64,000 nt of DNA from Isochrysis galbana (GCA_018136815.1 CM030931.1:4780148-4844147), one strand, 5' to 3'; positions 1 through 11,962 are shown, numbered from the stretch's first letter. Notes: generated by a model from the letters alone, not told the origin. Numbers and translations are program-made.

Positions 1-190
1 AGAGGGAAGGAGCGAGGGTCGAGGGACGAGGGATGGGGGGGGGGGGGGGAGCGGCGGGGGGAGGGAGGGGGGGGGGGGGGGGGAGCCCCGCGCGAAGTGG
101 CGCCAAAACTCGCTCCTCCCCGCCCCGCCCCCTCCCCGCCCGCCCGAGCCCTCTCCGCTCTCGCTCTGCACCGGCCAACCACCACCCTTT
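1..190. other. G/C-tract upstream region of cohesin gene
   Basis: Long G runs (about 37-85) are followed by a C-rich stretch. No coding signal is seen. It probably serves as promoter or 5' UTR for the plus-strand gene that follows, but no specific element is recognised. Confidence 0.3.
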
Positions 191-193
191 CCC

Positions 194-604
194 ATGAGCC
201 GGCGCGACCTGGACGGCCTTGAGAGTGGCAACGTCATCGAAGGTGGACGAGGCTCGCGACGCCGGTCCGGGCCCGACCGGCTCAGGTGACGGCTACAACA
301 CCACGCGGTGGTGCATTGCGAGCTCACCTGTGGCGTTGCGGCGGGTGACGTGCACCCAATGCACAGCTGGCGGCCCAGGCCTCACACGAGCCCTCACCAT
401 CGTGTGCGCAGCATTGACCACAGCACAAGTCGACCCGGCGATGCGGCCGACGAAGGGAAGGAATCGTCCGTCCGGGCTGCCACTAGTAAGAAGAGTACCA
501 GTTCAAAGCGTTCTTTGTCCGCTCGCTCATCCACAGGAGGTCCCGCTTCCAAGTCTTCCATCGCGAAACCATCGCGCGGCAGACTACCGTCCGGAGAATC
601 CAAG
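194..604 (+). CDS. Possible 5' exons of the STAG/SCC3 gene
   Basis: An ATG at 194 opens a short Arg/Gly-rich reading frame that meets AG|GTGACG near 286. A second open stretch, ending at AAG|GTAGTT (exon end 604), encodes a Ser/Lys-rich disordered segment, typical of the N-terminus of cohesin STAG proteins. The main coding exons begin at 928 in a phase that does not join directly to 604. A small exon is missing from this reading, or one boundary is wrong. What is seen: open frames, plausible donors and biased composition. That they belong to the cohesin gene is inference from position and strand. Confidence 0.35.
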
Positions 605-927
605 GTAGTTTAATTTCTTCTACATTTTCCCAGGCCAGGCTGGGCACGCCGTGTTCGCCTCCTCACAGCGTCTTAGGCATTGTGTTGCAAAGTTGCATAC
701 TCCCGCCATGACAAAGCGTGGCCCTTCACAGCAGGCTCTGATAACATCAATTCGAACCCCGCCTTTGCACACAGAGACCCTCCGATTCATCCAGGCGTAG
801 GGACGTTTTTGAGCCGCCACAACCGACAGGTGCGAAGCCCCGATTTGTGGGCCAGCTGTCGATTTGTGTTCTGTGCTGGCTGGCTCTTGTGCCACAGCTC
901 ACAAATGCCCGGCTTGTTTTTTTGCAG

Positions 928-3900
928 TGGATGGCAACGAGACATCCGAGGAGTTCGACCTGAAGCCACGACGGCTGGAGGAATGTTTTGTGGACGACAC
1001 GATGCTGGTGTCAATCTCCCTGGATGCATGGCTTCAAAGATACAGGTCTGTGGTTTGGCCTCTAGGCACCATCCAACTTAGCATACCTATTTGTGAAGAA
1101 CCAGTAGGGGAGGGCGTGGATCTCACATTCTACGTTGTCTGGGCCTCGCAGCACGGATGCAACAATTGCGATCCTCGAGCTTGTCAATTCGCTCATACAT
1201 GCCAGTGGTCTGCGTAGTGTGGCTCTCAGTGTGACAGACGCTGACGTCGATGACGAGGATGAAGTCCTAGAAGCTATTATCACTGATGCGGCTTGCGAAA
1301 GGATGGTCGAGCTGGCCCGGGATGCGGGTACTTACCTCGAGCCATATCCGCTCGCTGACAAGAAAGTTGGTAAGAAACATAGACAAGGATTGAATGGAAT
1401 GTGGCGCAACCTTGTCGACAAAATCAAACACGAAGTGGCTTACGACAACATCCTGTTGCCTTGGTGTATCGAATGGCTGTGCATCATGTGCTCCTCGGCG
1501 CACCGAGGCCTACGTCATACCGGGACAGAGGTCGCAATGACTCTCATGACCCGGCTCACCGAGCTGCTCATCGAGGTAGAGGCTGAGGCTGTGGCAAAGG
1601 AACGGCAGCAGGCATATCGAGGAAGTAAGAAAGAAGGCTCTGGTATGGCCGCCTTGGTGCAAGAGGAAGTTGAGCGCCTCAAGGCCCAAGCAACAGCGCT
1701 CCAAGAGCTCTTGCAAACCGTCTTCAAGGGCGTCTTCATCGAGCGCTATCGTGACTCATGTGAGGACATCCGTGTCTGCTGCTTGATTGGTCTTGGCCGT
1801 GCCATCGGTCTGCACCATGGGGTTTTCCTCCATGACACCTACCTCAAATATCTCGGCTGGATGCTCAACAATACATCTGCACACGTGCGTGCAACAGCTG
1901 TGAGTCAACTACATCATGTCTACAAGACGCACGGTACGGCACATACACAACGGTTGCACAATTTCACACAGCGCTTCGAGGCCCGGCTGGTGGAAATGAC
2001 CCGCGACATCGACATCAAAGTGTCGGTTGAGGCCATTAAAGTCATCAACACTCTGTACGAGCTCGACTTGCTGAGCAATAAGCGCAAGGCCGTTCAGGAC
2101 GCGATGCAGGTGATGCGATTCAATGAAGTATCACAGTTGAAGGCGCTGGTCCCGCTCGTAAACAAACACATGTCACGCGCCTTCGACGATGGCGCAGAGC
2201 CGGCCACGGCGAAAGCGAAGAAGAAGGGCAAACAGAGTCCTGCGTCGACGGCTCAAGTCGACGAACCCTTGGTGCAATTGGCGAAGCTTGCGTGGGGATC
2301 TGCTGAAGGGATCGAACGTCTGCCCGAAGTGTGTGGCCGTATCGTTGATTCGATGGGCGCCATGACGCCGGCGCTCTCCGATTGGTCGGCATACTGCGAC
2401 CTCCTGACGAGTGAGACTCTCGACGACGATCAGCCCCACCTGCAATGCGTCCTACTGTACCTCATGGCTGCAAGCGCTGCGCACCTAAACGAAAGCATTG
2501 CGGAGTCTGCGCATGCCGCCAAGAATAGCACAGGAGTTGGAGAGGTGCAGACGCCACGTCGGAAGAAGGCGCGTCGAGCCCCAACTCGAAAGGATGTCGA
2601 GGCTCAAGAGGAAGGGCTTACCGCTCTCTCGTCAGAGCTGGGCCGCTCGCTAGCTCCTCTCCTTGAAAAGTTTGGCGCGCAGTCCGACGTCCTGCAGCCA
2701 CTCCTTTCGCTTGTCTCTCAAATCAAGCTCCAAAGCGCCTCATCCGCGCTCAAGGGTGACGGTTTCGCGTTGATTCTCGAGCAGATGGATTCCATCGTCT
2801 TCAAGCATAATGACGCTCGGGCACTACGGGCATGCGCTTCTGCGTGGGCATCGCTGCTCGTCCAAACCGGCGCTCCAGCGTTTCAGGAGCAAGCCCGGGT
2901 ACGTTTCAAGAAGTTGACTAACAAGCTGATGGTGTCGCTCAAACCTCTTGAGGCGTACGCCAAGCGGCCAAAGGGGTCATTCGATTTCGACGAGTCGTCA
3001 GTCGCCCTGAGGCGGATCGCGTACCTTGTATCTGCCTATCCAGAGTCCTATGCGTCAGTGAAAACACTTGACAAGATGTCCGAACCGCTGCTCTCGCTCC
3101 TTGATTCTCAAACAGTGTCCACGAGGGGGCTGCGCGTGGGTATCATCGCGCTCTTGCAGCTCAAGACAACCATATTGACATCTCAAGTTGCTGAGGCGCG
3201 CTCCTTTGAAGGGCAGGCCCAGAATGCTGAGCTTGAGCTGCACGAAACGACATCTCGTCTCCGCGACGAGGTGCTCTCTCTTCTGACTCGCACTCTGTTA
3301 GTGCCCGTTGCATCAGTGGCAGAAGCTGCAGCCAGCTCACTTTGCCTCCTTCTAGGCACAGTGTTGCCTCGCGGGAGCGAGGCCTCGGAGAACGATGAAG
3401 CCAAGGATGCACTGCTGTGTTGGTTTGATACGGCTCTCCAGAGAGCTGCTGGGAGCCTGGAAGACGAGGAGGAAGAGGATGTGAGACCGGCCTCTGATCT
3501 GGAAGCTCTCTCGGGCCCACACTGGCTTCGTGACGTGGTGAGCTGCGGGCTGCTCCGAGGTATCCCAATGGCGTCCGTGCTGTGTTCACTTCTTTCGCGC
3601 CTCGAGGACCTTCCCTACGATTTCGAGGTTTTCGTCAAACATCTCTGGACGAACCACATGATGGACTCGCACTCTGTGCAAGCATTGGCAATGCTCGAAG
3701 AGCAAATACTCAAAGAAGCCTTCAATAAAGGCGATGGCAAGGACGCCGGGCCGCTCGATTCTGTGGCTGAGCAGCTGAGTCGGCTTCATGCTGCTTTGGC
3801 CAAGTCCAATCGCTGGAAGGATCGCGTCGGTGAGCTCACGCATGTGCTCCTCGACGGTACACTGGGCCGCTCTCTTTCAGACGGTGGCGAGTGCGCGAAA

Positions 3901-4431
3901 ATCGTTGAGGTCGGCCTCCTGCCTCTGCTCCCATTCTGTTCACGCGAGCATTTGGCTCAACTGTACGCGAAGTTTGGCTCAAAGCTCTCAGGCAGTGCTC
4001 AGTTTGCGCGTGGGCTACGTGCAAGTTTCTCGACACGTGAGGGCCGAGATAAGTCGCCCGCCCGACGTTCAGTGTCACAAGAGGGATCGCTTGTAGCTGC
4101 GCGCAATCGACGTGGTCACAAACGGCGCATGCACGCAGAGGCGAATGACGCAGACAATGAGGTCGACGACGAGGAAGAATCCGCCGAGGAGGAAGGCCAT
4201 GACGATGAACATGTGGACAGAGAGGAAGAGGAGGAGGAGGAGCCGTGGGATGGCGAGGGTGTGGACGATATGGAGACAGAGGAGGGTGCGGGAGGCAGTG
4301 ACGAGGATGCCGGCGAGGAGGACGAGGAAGAGACGGGCGAAGATGATCCAGAAGAGCATGCACCCTCTTTGTCGCCAGTTGCTCCTCCTCCGGCATATGC
4401 GTACTCTCGGGTCCCACGGCGTCGTGCCTGA
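928..4431 (+). CDS. Cohesin subunit STAG/SCC3 (stromalin)
   Basis: HEAT-repeat subunit of the cohesin ring, which binds the kleisin and loads or holds cohesin on chromatin. Exons: 928-1045 (acceptor TTTTTTTGCAG, donor AG|GTCTGTGG) and 1152-4431; the join is in frame and makes a Ser codon. Exon 1 carries the STAG N-terminal helix ending DAWLQRY; exon 2 continues TDATIAILELVNSLI. The conserved stromalin (SCD) block lies about 195-265 residues into the long exon (FIERYRDSCEDIRVCCL, then DTYLKYLGWML). A basic, Ala/Lys-rich loop is seen near 2200-2240. The tail after about 4130 is almost entirely Glu/Asp, as in many STAG C-termini. Length (about 1,130 aa plus 5' exons) matches the family. The N-terminal start is unresolved. 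The family assignment is strong. Confidence 0.9.
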
Positions 4432-5312
4432 CCCTTGAGTGGGTCCTTGTGCCAGCTGCCGTTGTGACTATGTTCGGGTTTTTATCCACCTAGCTAACTC
4501 GACAATGATTGAGAAGACCGTCTTGCGAACCGCACCGCAGGCCCTTGGCTCGCTCTCCCCATTGCGAGCACTGCTCCAGCAAGTGCACCACTAATCTCAT
4601 CGTTGCGACGAGTGATGCACGCATGTATTCGTTGCAATGGCCAGCATGACTTCCAGGAATTTCCGCTATCCGGTATCCACGTTTTGCTTTCGCTAAGCGA
4701 ACGAGGGGAAGGCGGCTGGCACGGCCTGGTAGCCTTTCCCTTTTCTTTGATGGGGTTATAATTTGTTTGTTGGGTGTGTGCCGTGCCGTTCTGACGATAT
4801 GCGACTCCATGTCATGCTTGGTGCTACGGAGCTATGACGCAACTGCAAGTTGCGGTGTACTAGGATGCATGTCGGTGACAAGGCGATGGTGCGCGCTGTA
4901 CCTCTATAGATCATGATTCGATGGATACGGCAGCTGCTCGCAAGTGGGCCGCTGTTTAAGTAATTATACAACGACAACGAATTAATTAATGTTATATCCT
5001 AGACAACCCCACTAGCTAATCGGACACAACTTTTCAGTCCCGGAATCCCGCCATGCCTGACGAGCCAGGTATCCGAGTGATACCGGGGGAGAGGGCACTG
5101 CCCCCTCCCCTCGATATTTGTTTCCCCTCCAGCGCATGCACCGACCCGGCGCACCCAAACGCGTCCTCTCCTCGAGTCCACGCTGAAAAAAAAAGCGGGG
5201 GGAGGGGGGGGGGGGGGGGGAATCCGTGAAACTAGGGGCGTAGAGTGCTAATCTCTCTCGCCGGAGCGAGTAACCGCGGCGAGCCGCGGCCCTTCCCTCC
5301 TGGCTCTGGCGC
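4432..5312. other. Intergenic, no gene seen
   Basis: 3' flank of the cohesin gene. There are no convincing ORFs. The motif TAATTATACAACGA (about 4962) recurs after the repeat ending near 5873. A G-tract lies at 5198-5220. Confidence 0.4.
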
Positions 5313-5873
5313 CCCCCGTCTTCTTTTACCTAAACAAGGCAAGAAGACACGTTAGCGCCGGAGGGAGAGCTGCCGCTCCCCCCTTCCCTTCCTCTTCCCT
5401 CTTCCTCCTCTCTTCCCTCTTCCCTGCGGCCCTGGCCCATGGCGCGCGCCTGCGACCCCCCTTCAGGTCCCCACATGGCCTGCGCATGGGGCATGGGAGC
5501 ACAACTCAGGGGGCAGGGGGCAGGCGAGGCTGGGGCATGGCGCATGGCCCTGGCCCCTCCTGCCTCTCCCTCGCGGGCTCTCGCGCCCCTCCAGGTCGGC
5601 TGGAGTTGGCTGGGGGCTCCTGATCAAGGGGGCCCAGGGGGAGGAGGGGCTGGTCAGAGGGATGGGCTGGTCATCTGGTCATGACGGGCCAGGGCGGGCG
5701 AATCAAGCGTGCCTGTGGCGAGAGGGATGGGTCGGCAGTGTGCTCCTGGCAAGCCATCAGGCATGCCAGGAGAGTGGCTGGTTCCCCCCCCGTGGCAGGG
5801 GAGGAGTGGAGAGTGGAGAGGGGGGGGGGCGCTCGTGCCCCCCAATGGGTGAACCACGTATAAACTTAGTTGA
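5313..5873 (+). repeat. Dispersed repeat family A, copy 1 (hairpin-ended)
   Basis: Begins with the GTCTTCTTTTACC / AAGAAGACAC block, then C/T-rich tracts, then CCATGGCGCGCGCCTGCG. It ends at an imperfect hairpin (5852-5871) of the form AACTAAGT-ATAA-ACTTAGTT. Related copies: 11545-11695, 22970-23320 (reverse), 24460-24992, 29624-29822, 30370-30455, 36175-36255. No transposase is encoded, so it looks non-autonomous. Confidence 0.7.
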
Positions 5874-5929
5874 GTAATTATACAACGAGAGTTAGTGCCG
5901 CTACGGCCACTAACTAGCCTTACACACAG

Positions 5930-6095
5930 AAAAACCTGAAGATTCTGGGCTGACACCTACTACAGACTAGTAGCGACTAGGTATGCTTTATCTCCCAACC
6001 GACACCGCCCTTACTGGCCTCCGCTCCACCTCCTTCCCTTCCCCCCCGTTTCCCTTTTTCTTCGGTTTCTGGGGTCCGGCCCAGGTGCACTAGGT
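5930..6095 (-). mobile_element. LINE 3'-UTR fragment
   Basis: Reverse-oriented match to the 3' end of the LINE at 33612-35272. Shared blocks are the terminal GAAGATTCTGGGCT, then CACCTACTA, ACCGCCCTTA and TTTCTGGGGTCCGGCC. This is the signature of a 5'-truncated insertion. Confidence 0.65.
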
Positions 6096-6853
6096 TCCTC
6101 GGATCGCAGTCACATATTCTCCGTGGACCGCTCACGGCGCGAGCTGGTAAGGGCCGTTCTTTCTTCTTTTCTGTCCCTCCCCCCAGCCCCCCCGTGCTTT
6201 TTCCTGGTGAGTCGCCCGACGTAGGACGTAGGTCGGCCCGCCTCACTGAGGTGTCCCTCATTGTCACTTGTGCGGGGGGTTATAATGGGAGCCGGGGGTT
6301 TGCGAAGGGGGAGTTTTGAAAGGGTGCATATGTGCCATGTGTCTGTGGCAGTAGCACACGTCAAGGCGTACGGGCAACTACGCTGAGGGGTGTCGTGATA
6401 GTACCTGGCTAGTGGGAGTAGTGAGTAGTGGTACAAACGCTCAGATGTTTGCTACATGTAAATGTGCATTTGAGAGCGTGGTGTGGAGAATTGTAAGAGA
6501 ACTTTTATCCGGTCGCCGGTCCTGTTGCGGAGAGCGGAGAGAGCGCGAGCGATGGCGGCACGCTGCTGGGCTGTTGTTCTCGGCCGCCCTGGTCACCGTG
6601 GTGGTGCCAAGGCGATAATGTACACTACTTTGGGCCTAGCGGGGAGGGGCGGACAGGCCTTTCGGGTTTTATTTTCGGGTGTTAGCGAGGCTCGGAGCGA
6701 CGCGGTGCATGGGGTTTAGTTTCACTAAACGCCCAATGTTCCGTGCAGTCCGTAGTGCCTCCATCGGCTCGCCGCAAGCGACAGCTCTACCAATACTCAC
6801 CAATGAGCAAGCCGCTCTATTTGTCCATTGAGTCAGGACTAGCTGCGAGATGC
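6096..6853. other. Intergenic, no gene seen
   Basis: Only short overlapping ORFs without recognisable motifs. This is the 3' flank of the minus-strand repair gene. Any additional 3' exon of that gene (see its entry) would lie here. Confidence 0.35.
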
Positions 6854-9800
6854 TTACCAAGCGAAGCTTGATGAGTGCGCAACTCCGGCACCTCCCACCA
6901 TGAACGATGGGTTGACGACGCGCATTGGCACCTCCGATTGCGAGAGTGTGTCAAGTTGGCGCATGTGTGCGGCGGATAGCTTCGGTGCGTGTCTCGCAGC
7001 GGCAAGGCATTCTGCCGCATGGAGCCCGCTTGAGCATTTTGGCACCACTGCTACTCCATGGCGTAGGTTCCAACCCAGCAAGACTTGACATGCCGAGAGA
7101 CCGGCCTCGTTGGCAACCTTCTGAATGACCGGGTGTTCGCGAAGCCGCTTGCCACCAGCACCGGCGCCACCAAGCGGCGAGTGTGCCTGCAAGACAATGC
7201 CTTCAGACGTGCAAAATTCAAACAAGCCCCATTGCGGCAAGAGAGGGTGTCGCTCCACTTGATTCACGCAAGGCTTGATTGTGCACGTAGAGAGAAGCTC
7301 GCGCAACGCTCCTATAGTACAATTGCACACTCCAATGTGGACAGCCTCCCCATTCACCTTGGCCTCCTCCATTCCACGCCATGTGGCACTGAGACTGCCG
7401 GCTCTGATGGCCTTGTCGGGCCAATGCAGCAAAAGGAGATCCGCGTGTGAGCGCCCGAGTCGTTTCAAGCTGGTCTGTAACGCCATGCGTACCTCAGCGG
7501 CGCCTTGGCCGTCACCCGTTACCGCTCGGGGCGTCTTTACGATGAGAAACACGCTGCGCCCGCAAGAACGGCCAATCGCCGTTTCGTTGTTGTAGGTCGG
7601 TGCGGTGTCGACCGCAGACCATGGTTGCTTGAGCATCTGCGCGAGTGCATCGCCCTTGAGCTCCATGGTGCCTAGTGCGATTGCAGGCAAGACATTGTAA
7701 TCTACTTTAGCAGTTTCGTCTGAGAAGCCCTGTGCGACCTCATCACTTGGGGCCTCCTGTTCTCTGCAGTCTCGATAGAGGGCAACACCAGCCTCCCACT
7801 CGGTCCCCGCCGATCGGCAATGCAAGCGCAGAGCTACTCCGCAAGTAGCGACGCTGCTTCCAGTGCTCGCTCCTGGGACGAGCTCCAACGGATAGGGTGG
7901 AACCACAGCATCGTCGTTCATTGAAGCAGGCATGTCTTGCGATCTTGTGATGTTTCCGTATAGCGCCGCCAAGATCGTTGTGGTCAGAGCTGTGCGAGCA
8001 GTCGAGATGAGCTCAAAGCCCTCAGAATAATCAGGCAGCAACATTGTGCTGAGGGACCGTCTTGCAATTGCCACACCGCTTTCGCCTTGTACACTCGCCG
8101 GGTGGTCTAAACGATACTTCACGCGACGGAGCAACTCGGCCTCCTTTGGAAGCAGCACGAGCGCATGTGCGCGCACGCCGGCCTCATTCGCCACACGAAT
8201 GAAATGTTCTCGCTGCGAAGGTGAAAGATTGGTGCGATCGACGACAACATTGCTCCCTTTCCTTAGCGCAGCTGACGCCCGCGCCTCGCACACTTCGCGC
8301 TTCCCCGGTTTACCATTTGCCGCCGTGTCTTGGCAGACGACCGTCCACGGTAAATGCCTACATGTCGATGGCGTTGTCTCCAATTCCAGCGAACCGGTAA
8401 CGGATTCGCGGGTGAAGCCTGTCACAGCAGCATCTGATGACTTTTGCGTGGAGTTAAGCAACAACTTGCAAAACGTAGATTTGCCCGCGCCCTGTGGACC
8501 GCAAAGAACCAGAAGTATTGGAGGCGAGGAGTAAGCTCCGAGCAGAGCAGCACGAGCGTCGAGTGCATGCCGCGGTGCTTCATCTACTGAGGGTCCACTA
8601 CCACCGTGCAATCCCCCATCGGGAAGACCAAACACATCAGTGGGCGTCCGAAAACGTAGGGCTGTGCCATATTTGGCGCCAATGGAGCGGGCGAAATCAC
8701 GATCGGACGAGCTCTTGTCGCCGTCGCGGCCGGCAAGATCCCCAACGTAAGTGCAGGACGCGACATCGATGGGCAGGCCCCCATTGAGTTCTTGACGCAT
8801 GATGTGCCACATGCCTGGCGCCGGCTTACGGTACTCTCCCAAAGGCTGCGTTGCGATCAAAGCGAAGAGCGGAACACCCAACATCGAGGCAAGCCAGTCC
8901 AATAGACATTTTTGCATCTATGGGTATGCAAAATGGGGTCGCAAGATCATACGGCCGTGGAGGGATCCCATGAGAAGCCAGGGGTGCAACCTCAGGATGA
9001 GGCACTAGAGTTTATACCTTGGCCGCTCTACCCTCGTGCGCTCCCTTGATCTGCCCTTGATTGGCGAATACAACTAGCTTGTAACCATCCGCATGTTGCG
9101 CACGGAGCTCGTCAAGCACTTTGTCTGACCACAGCACGTAGTGCGAGAGGGCATTCGGATAAGTCGGAGAGATGGAGCGTACGAGAGTGCCCGTCAAGTT
9201 GTATGCCATGATCTGTGCGCACAAATCAAGGGAGAGGCGTGATTTACCACGCTGGGCGATCATCATGGCTAGCAGTAGCGTGATCGGAGGGGACCCAGGA
9301 AGGCCAACTGAAGCTTTAGGTTTGCAGAAGACGCGACACCGATTAGACGTTCTTCGCCTTTCAACGGATCTTCGCCTTCCAACAAATACACATAACAGGA
9401 AGATTGGGCTGGAGCGCAAGCGTGGATGCATGGATACGGCACCTACCTTGGACCGAGCAGGTTCTTGAGGTCGCCGCACGATCACCTCCTTTGTCACAGC
9501 AGTGTACCAGTGCACGTCAGCTGGGCAGGCAACCTCATGTGCCACTCTGGGTTCGCTGGTGATTGTCCGTGGCTTAGACATTGCTTTCAAAGTCCCGTAG
9601 CGCGAAAGCGGGTCTCTATGAGTCGGAGTAGTTGGCACCATGCAATTTTGTTGTAAATCACCGACAGAAGTGGGCTGCCCAAGACTTGGATCCATCCTAG
9701 GCCTCTTTGGACGTGGTGAAGGTACCGAACATGCGCACGGAGGCACCTGTATGGAATCGTCTTTTGGTGGCTCATGCTGCGTCGAGGACGCGGGGGCAGA

Positions 9801-10704
9801 AGAAGAGGGATAGGGTGGTCTGCTGACATCCAATTCTGACGCATCCACTAGCAACGTATCGGATGGAGCGCAAATCTCTCGATGTATTCGACGGTACCGT
9901 TGTGGGTCATCCAGCCGCTCCTGCAAGTTCGGGACGTACGGTGTATTGAAATGGTCGTAAGTGATGGTTGACTCAAGGACGAAAAAAAGTGGAAAGTCTA
10001 TGCTCAGTGCTGAGTCATCGCTAAGGTTGGGCGAGTGAGATCACACCAAGAGGGAACCCTGACGCTGGCTGCAGGCAACGCGACAAGCATCCCACCTGAC
10101 GCATACTAACAAAGACAGCTCGTCGCTCTGAATCCAACACCAGAGAACTCGCGCCTGCGTTGAACGCGTCTTCCAAAAGCTGGGTGAGCTCTGAGCTGAA
10201 AGGTCGCCATCCAGACCCGCATGCCCATGACCACTTTGCCTGTCTTCGACCAGGTCCGGATGCCATTGATAGCGATGCAGCAAAGCGATCCACCAGTGTG
10301 AAGAGAGCCTCGGCAGGCAGAGCCCGGTCAAGCGCTAGCTGCCAGCCGGGAGCCAGCCCATCCACTCGATCGCCCTTCTTCAGCCACTGCCACGCCATGC
10401 TGCGGGATTCACGTACGCCCGTAGGATTGGTGCCACAGCTCTCAAGCGTGAGTGTCGCCTGGCCAGCCGGCAGCAGCACACACTGGACTCGGCTGACGGT
10501 GGCAGTGAGCACGCTCACGTCGTATCTACCCAGCGAGGTATTAGCATCGTCCCTCAGCTCAATCCGATTCCGCCCGTCCGCGCTCAGCATGGCGAAGCGC
10601 ATGGGGCGGAGGCTCGTGCTGGCGGTGCCTCCGAGCGGAGCCGAGGGCGGGAAGCGGCCCGCCAGCGGACGAACCGTGCTCATCCCTCTCTTCCTCGTCT
10701 CCAT
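6854..10704 (-). CDS. FHA-WWE-PNKP-like protein fused to aldo-keto reductase
   Basis: Four in-frame exons (10704-10096, 9920-9447, 9212-9018, 8917-6854), all phase 0 with GT-AG ends, give about 1,113 aa. FHA, about 45-130: GR at 59-60, SRVQ and GTNPT. WWE, about 157-225 (KWSWACGSGWRPF), crossing exon 1/2. HAD phosphatase domain of the PNKP type, about 362-530: DGYKLVVF, YRKPAPGMW and VGDLAGR are kept, but motif I reads YNLTGTL instead of DxDGT, so both catalytic Asp are lost, and the motif II Thr is Ala (FANQ). P-loop kinase: GPQGAGKS about 566-573, then CQDTAANGKPGK and VVDRTNLSPSQR, closer to the kinase of plant aprataxin-like proteins than to animal PNKP. C-terminal aldo-keto reductase with tetrad D863, Y868, K887, H924. 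Expected role: recruitment to phospho-proteins and ADP-ribose at DNA breaks, end kinase and a carbonyl reductase. The final codons overlap a donor-like TTG|GTAAGC, so one more 3' exon is possible. Confidence 0.85.
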
Positions 10705-10739
10705 AAATAGCCAACTACTCAAATGATGGATAGCTGGTC

Positions 10740-11500
10740 AAAAGTGATAGCACGTTATTGTGTGCGTTGTGCCTCCAACTCCTCGGCACTCGGCACGGGT
10801 GTTCTCCTACTTGCGCTTCACTTAGCCCATTGAGAACAGATTCGTGTGTGGGTGCCCACCACAGTCCCCTATCTCCCTGGTGACCAGGAGGGGGGGGGAA
10901 GGTGGGAAGGTCAGTACGAGTGCAGGCCCATGCGCCATGTGCCTACATGTGAAACACAGGAACAGTGTTTTTTTTCGGAGGCCCAAAACGTATGTTTTTC
11001 GCTGTTTTAAGTTTTGTTTCGGGCGGCCGCCCCCCCCCCCCCCCGCATATCTGTTTTTATAGTGTTTTTCTCTTTTTTTTCGATGGCAAAACACATAAAA
11101 CATACTGTTTTTTGCTGTTTGCTTTTTTTTATAAGTTTGACTGTGTTTCACATGTAGGGATGTAGGGCCATGTGGCATCTATCTATGCGGGCCTGGGAGT
11201 GCGGCTCCTGACCCCCGCCCAATGGGGGGGCTCTGGGTCGCGATGGTGATTGCTCAGCTCATGCCGGAAGGCAGAGTCTGAGGGTGACCGACAGTCGACA
11301 GTCCCCCCCGGAGGAGGCCGGTGGTGGTGTCGAGCAGCAGGTGGTGTGCAGCCGGGCATGCGCACAAGCACATGAGCGGGCTCGTGCGCGGCGCAATGGG
11401 CGGCGAGGCGCGGCGAGGGCGTGCAAGTGAGCGAGGGTTGTCTTCAAACTGTCGAGAAACAAGCGGGTGCTTGTCCGTGGGGCAAGTCGGCAAGTCTCAA
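10740..11500. other. Intergenic, low complexity
   Basis: A T-rich stretch with long T runs and a C17 tract lies at 10970-11150. There are no supportable genes. The segment GGAGTGGCTC...GCTCGACTCGACAC near 11505-11550 recurs near 22705-22746. Confidence 0.4.
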
Positions 11501-11544
11501 GGGACGGAGTGGCTCAGTCAGAGCCCTCCGGCTACGCTCGACTC

Positions 11545-11695
11545 GACACCCTCTTGCCTCTTCCTCCTCTCTTAACTGCGACTCTGGCCATGGCGCGCGC
11601 CTGCGGCCCCTCTCCAGGTCCCCAGGAGGCCTGCAGGGGGCCTGGGAGCACAGCTCAGGGGGCAGGTGAAGCTGGGGCATGGCCCTGGCCCTCCT
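11545..11695 (+). repeat. Dispersed repeat family A, partial copy
   Basis: Carries the central block of family A (CCATGGCGCGCGCCTGCGGC, CAGGTCCCCAGG, GGGAGCACAGCTCAGGGGGC). It lacks the hairpin end and runs into a GGC-rich minisatellite. Confidence 0.6.
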
Positions 11696-11696
11696 G

Positions 11697-11935
11697 GCGA
11701 GGGCGGCGGCGGCGAGGGCGGCGGCGGCGAGGGCGGCGGCGGCGAGGGCGGCGGCGGCGAGGGCGGCGGCGGCGAGGGCGGCGGCGAGAAGGGCGGTGGA
11801 GATGGAGGCGGCGGCGAGGGCGTTGGAGGAGACGGCGAGGCGGCGGCGAGGGCGGTGGAGGAGACGGAGGCGGCGGCGAGGGCGGTGGTGGAAACGGAGG
11901 AGGCGGCGAGGTAGGAGGAGGAGAGGGCGGAGGCG
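11697..11935 (+). repeat. (GAGGGCGGCGGC)n minisatellite
   Basis: Tandem 12-bp units GAGGGCGGCGGC, perfect for about five copies and then degenerating into GAGGGCGGTGGA / GACGGAGGC variants. All frames stay open through it because of composition, so the long ORFs here are not evidence of coding. Confidence 0.8.
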
Positions 11936-11962
11936 GTAATAATACAGTGGATATCAGAGCAC

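Noticed and set aside
1-90. Telomere-like repeat at the window start
   Set aside because: G runs lack a regular TTAGGG/TTTAGGG-type unit; simple G-rich upstream DNA.
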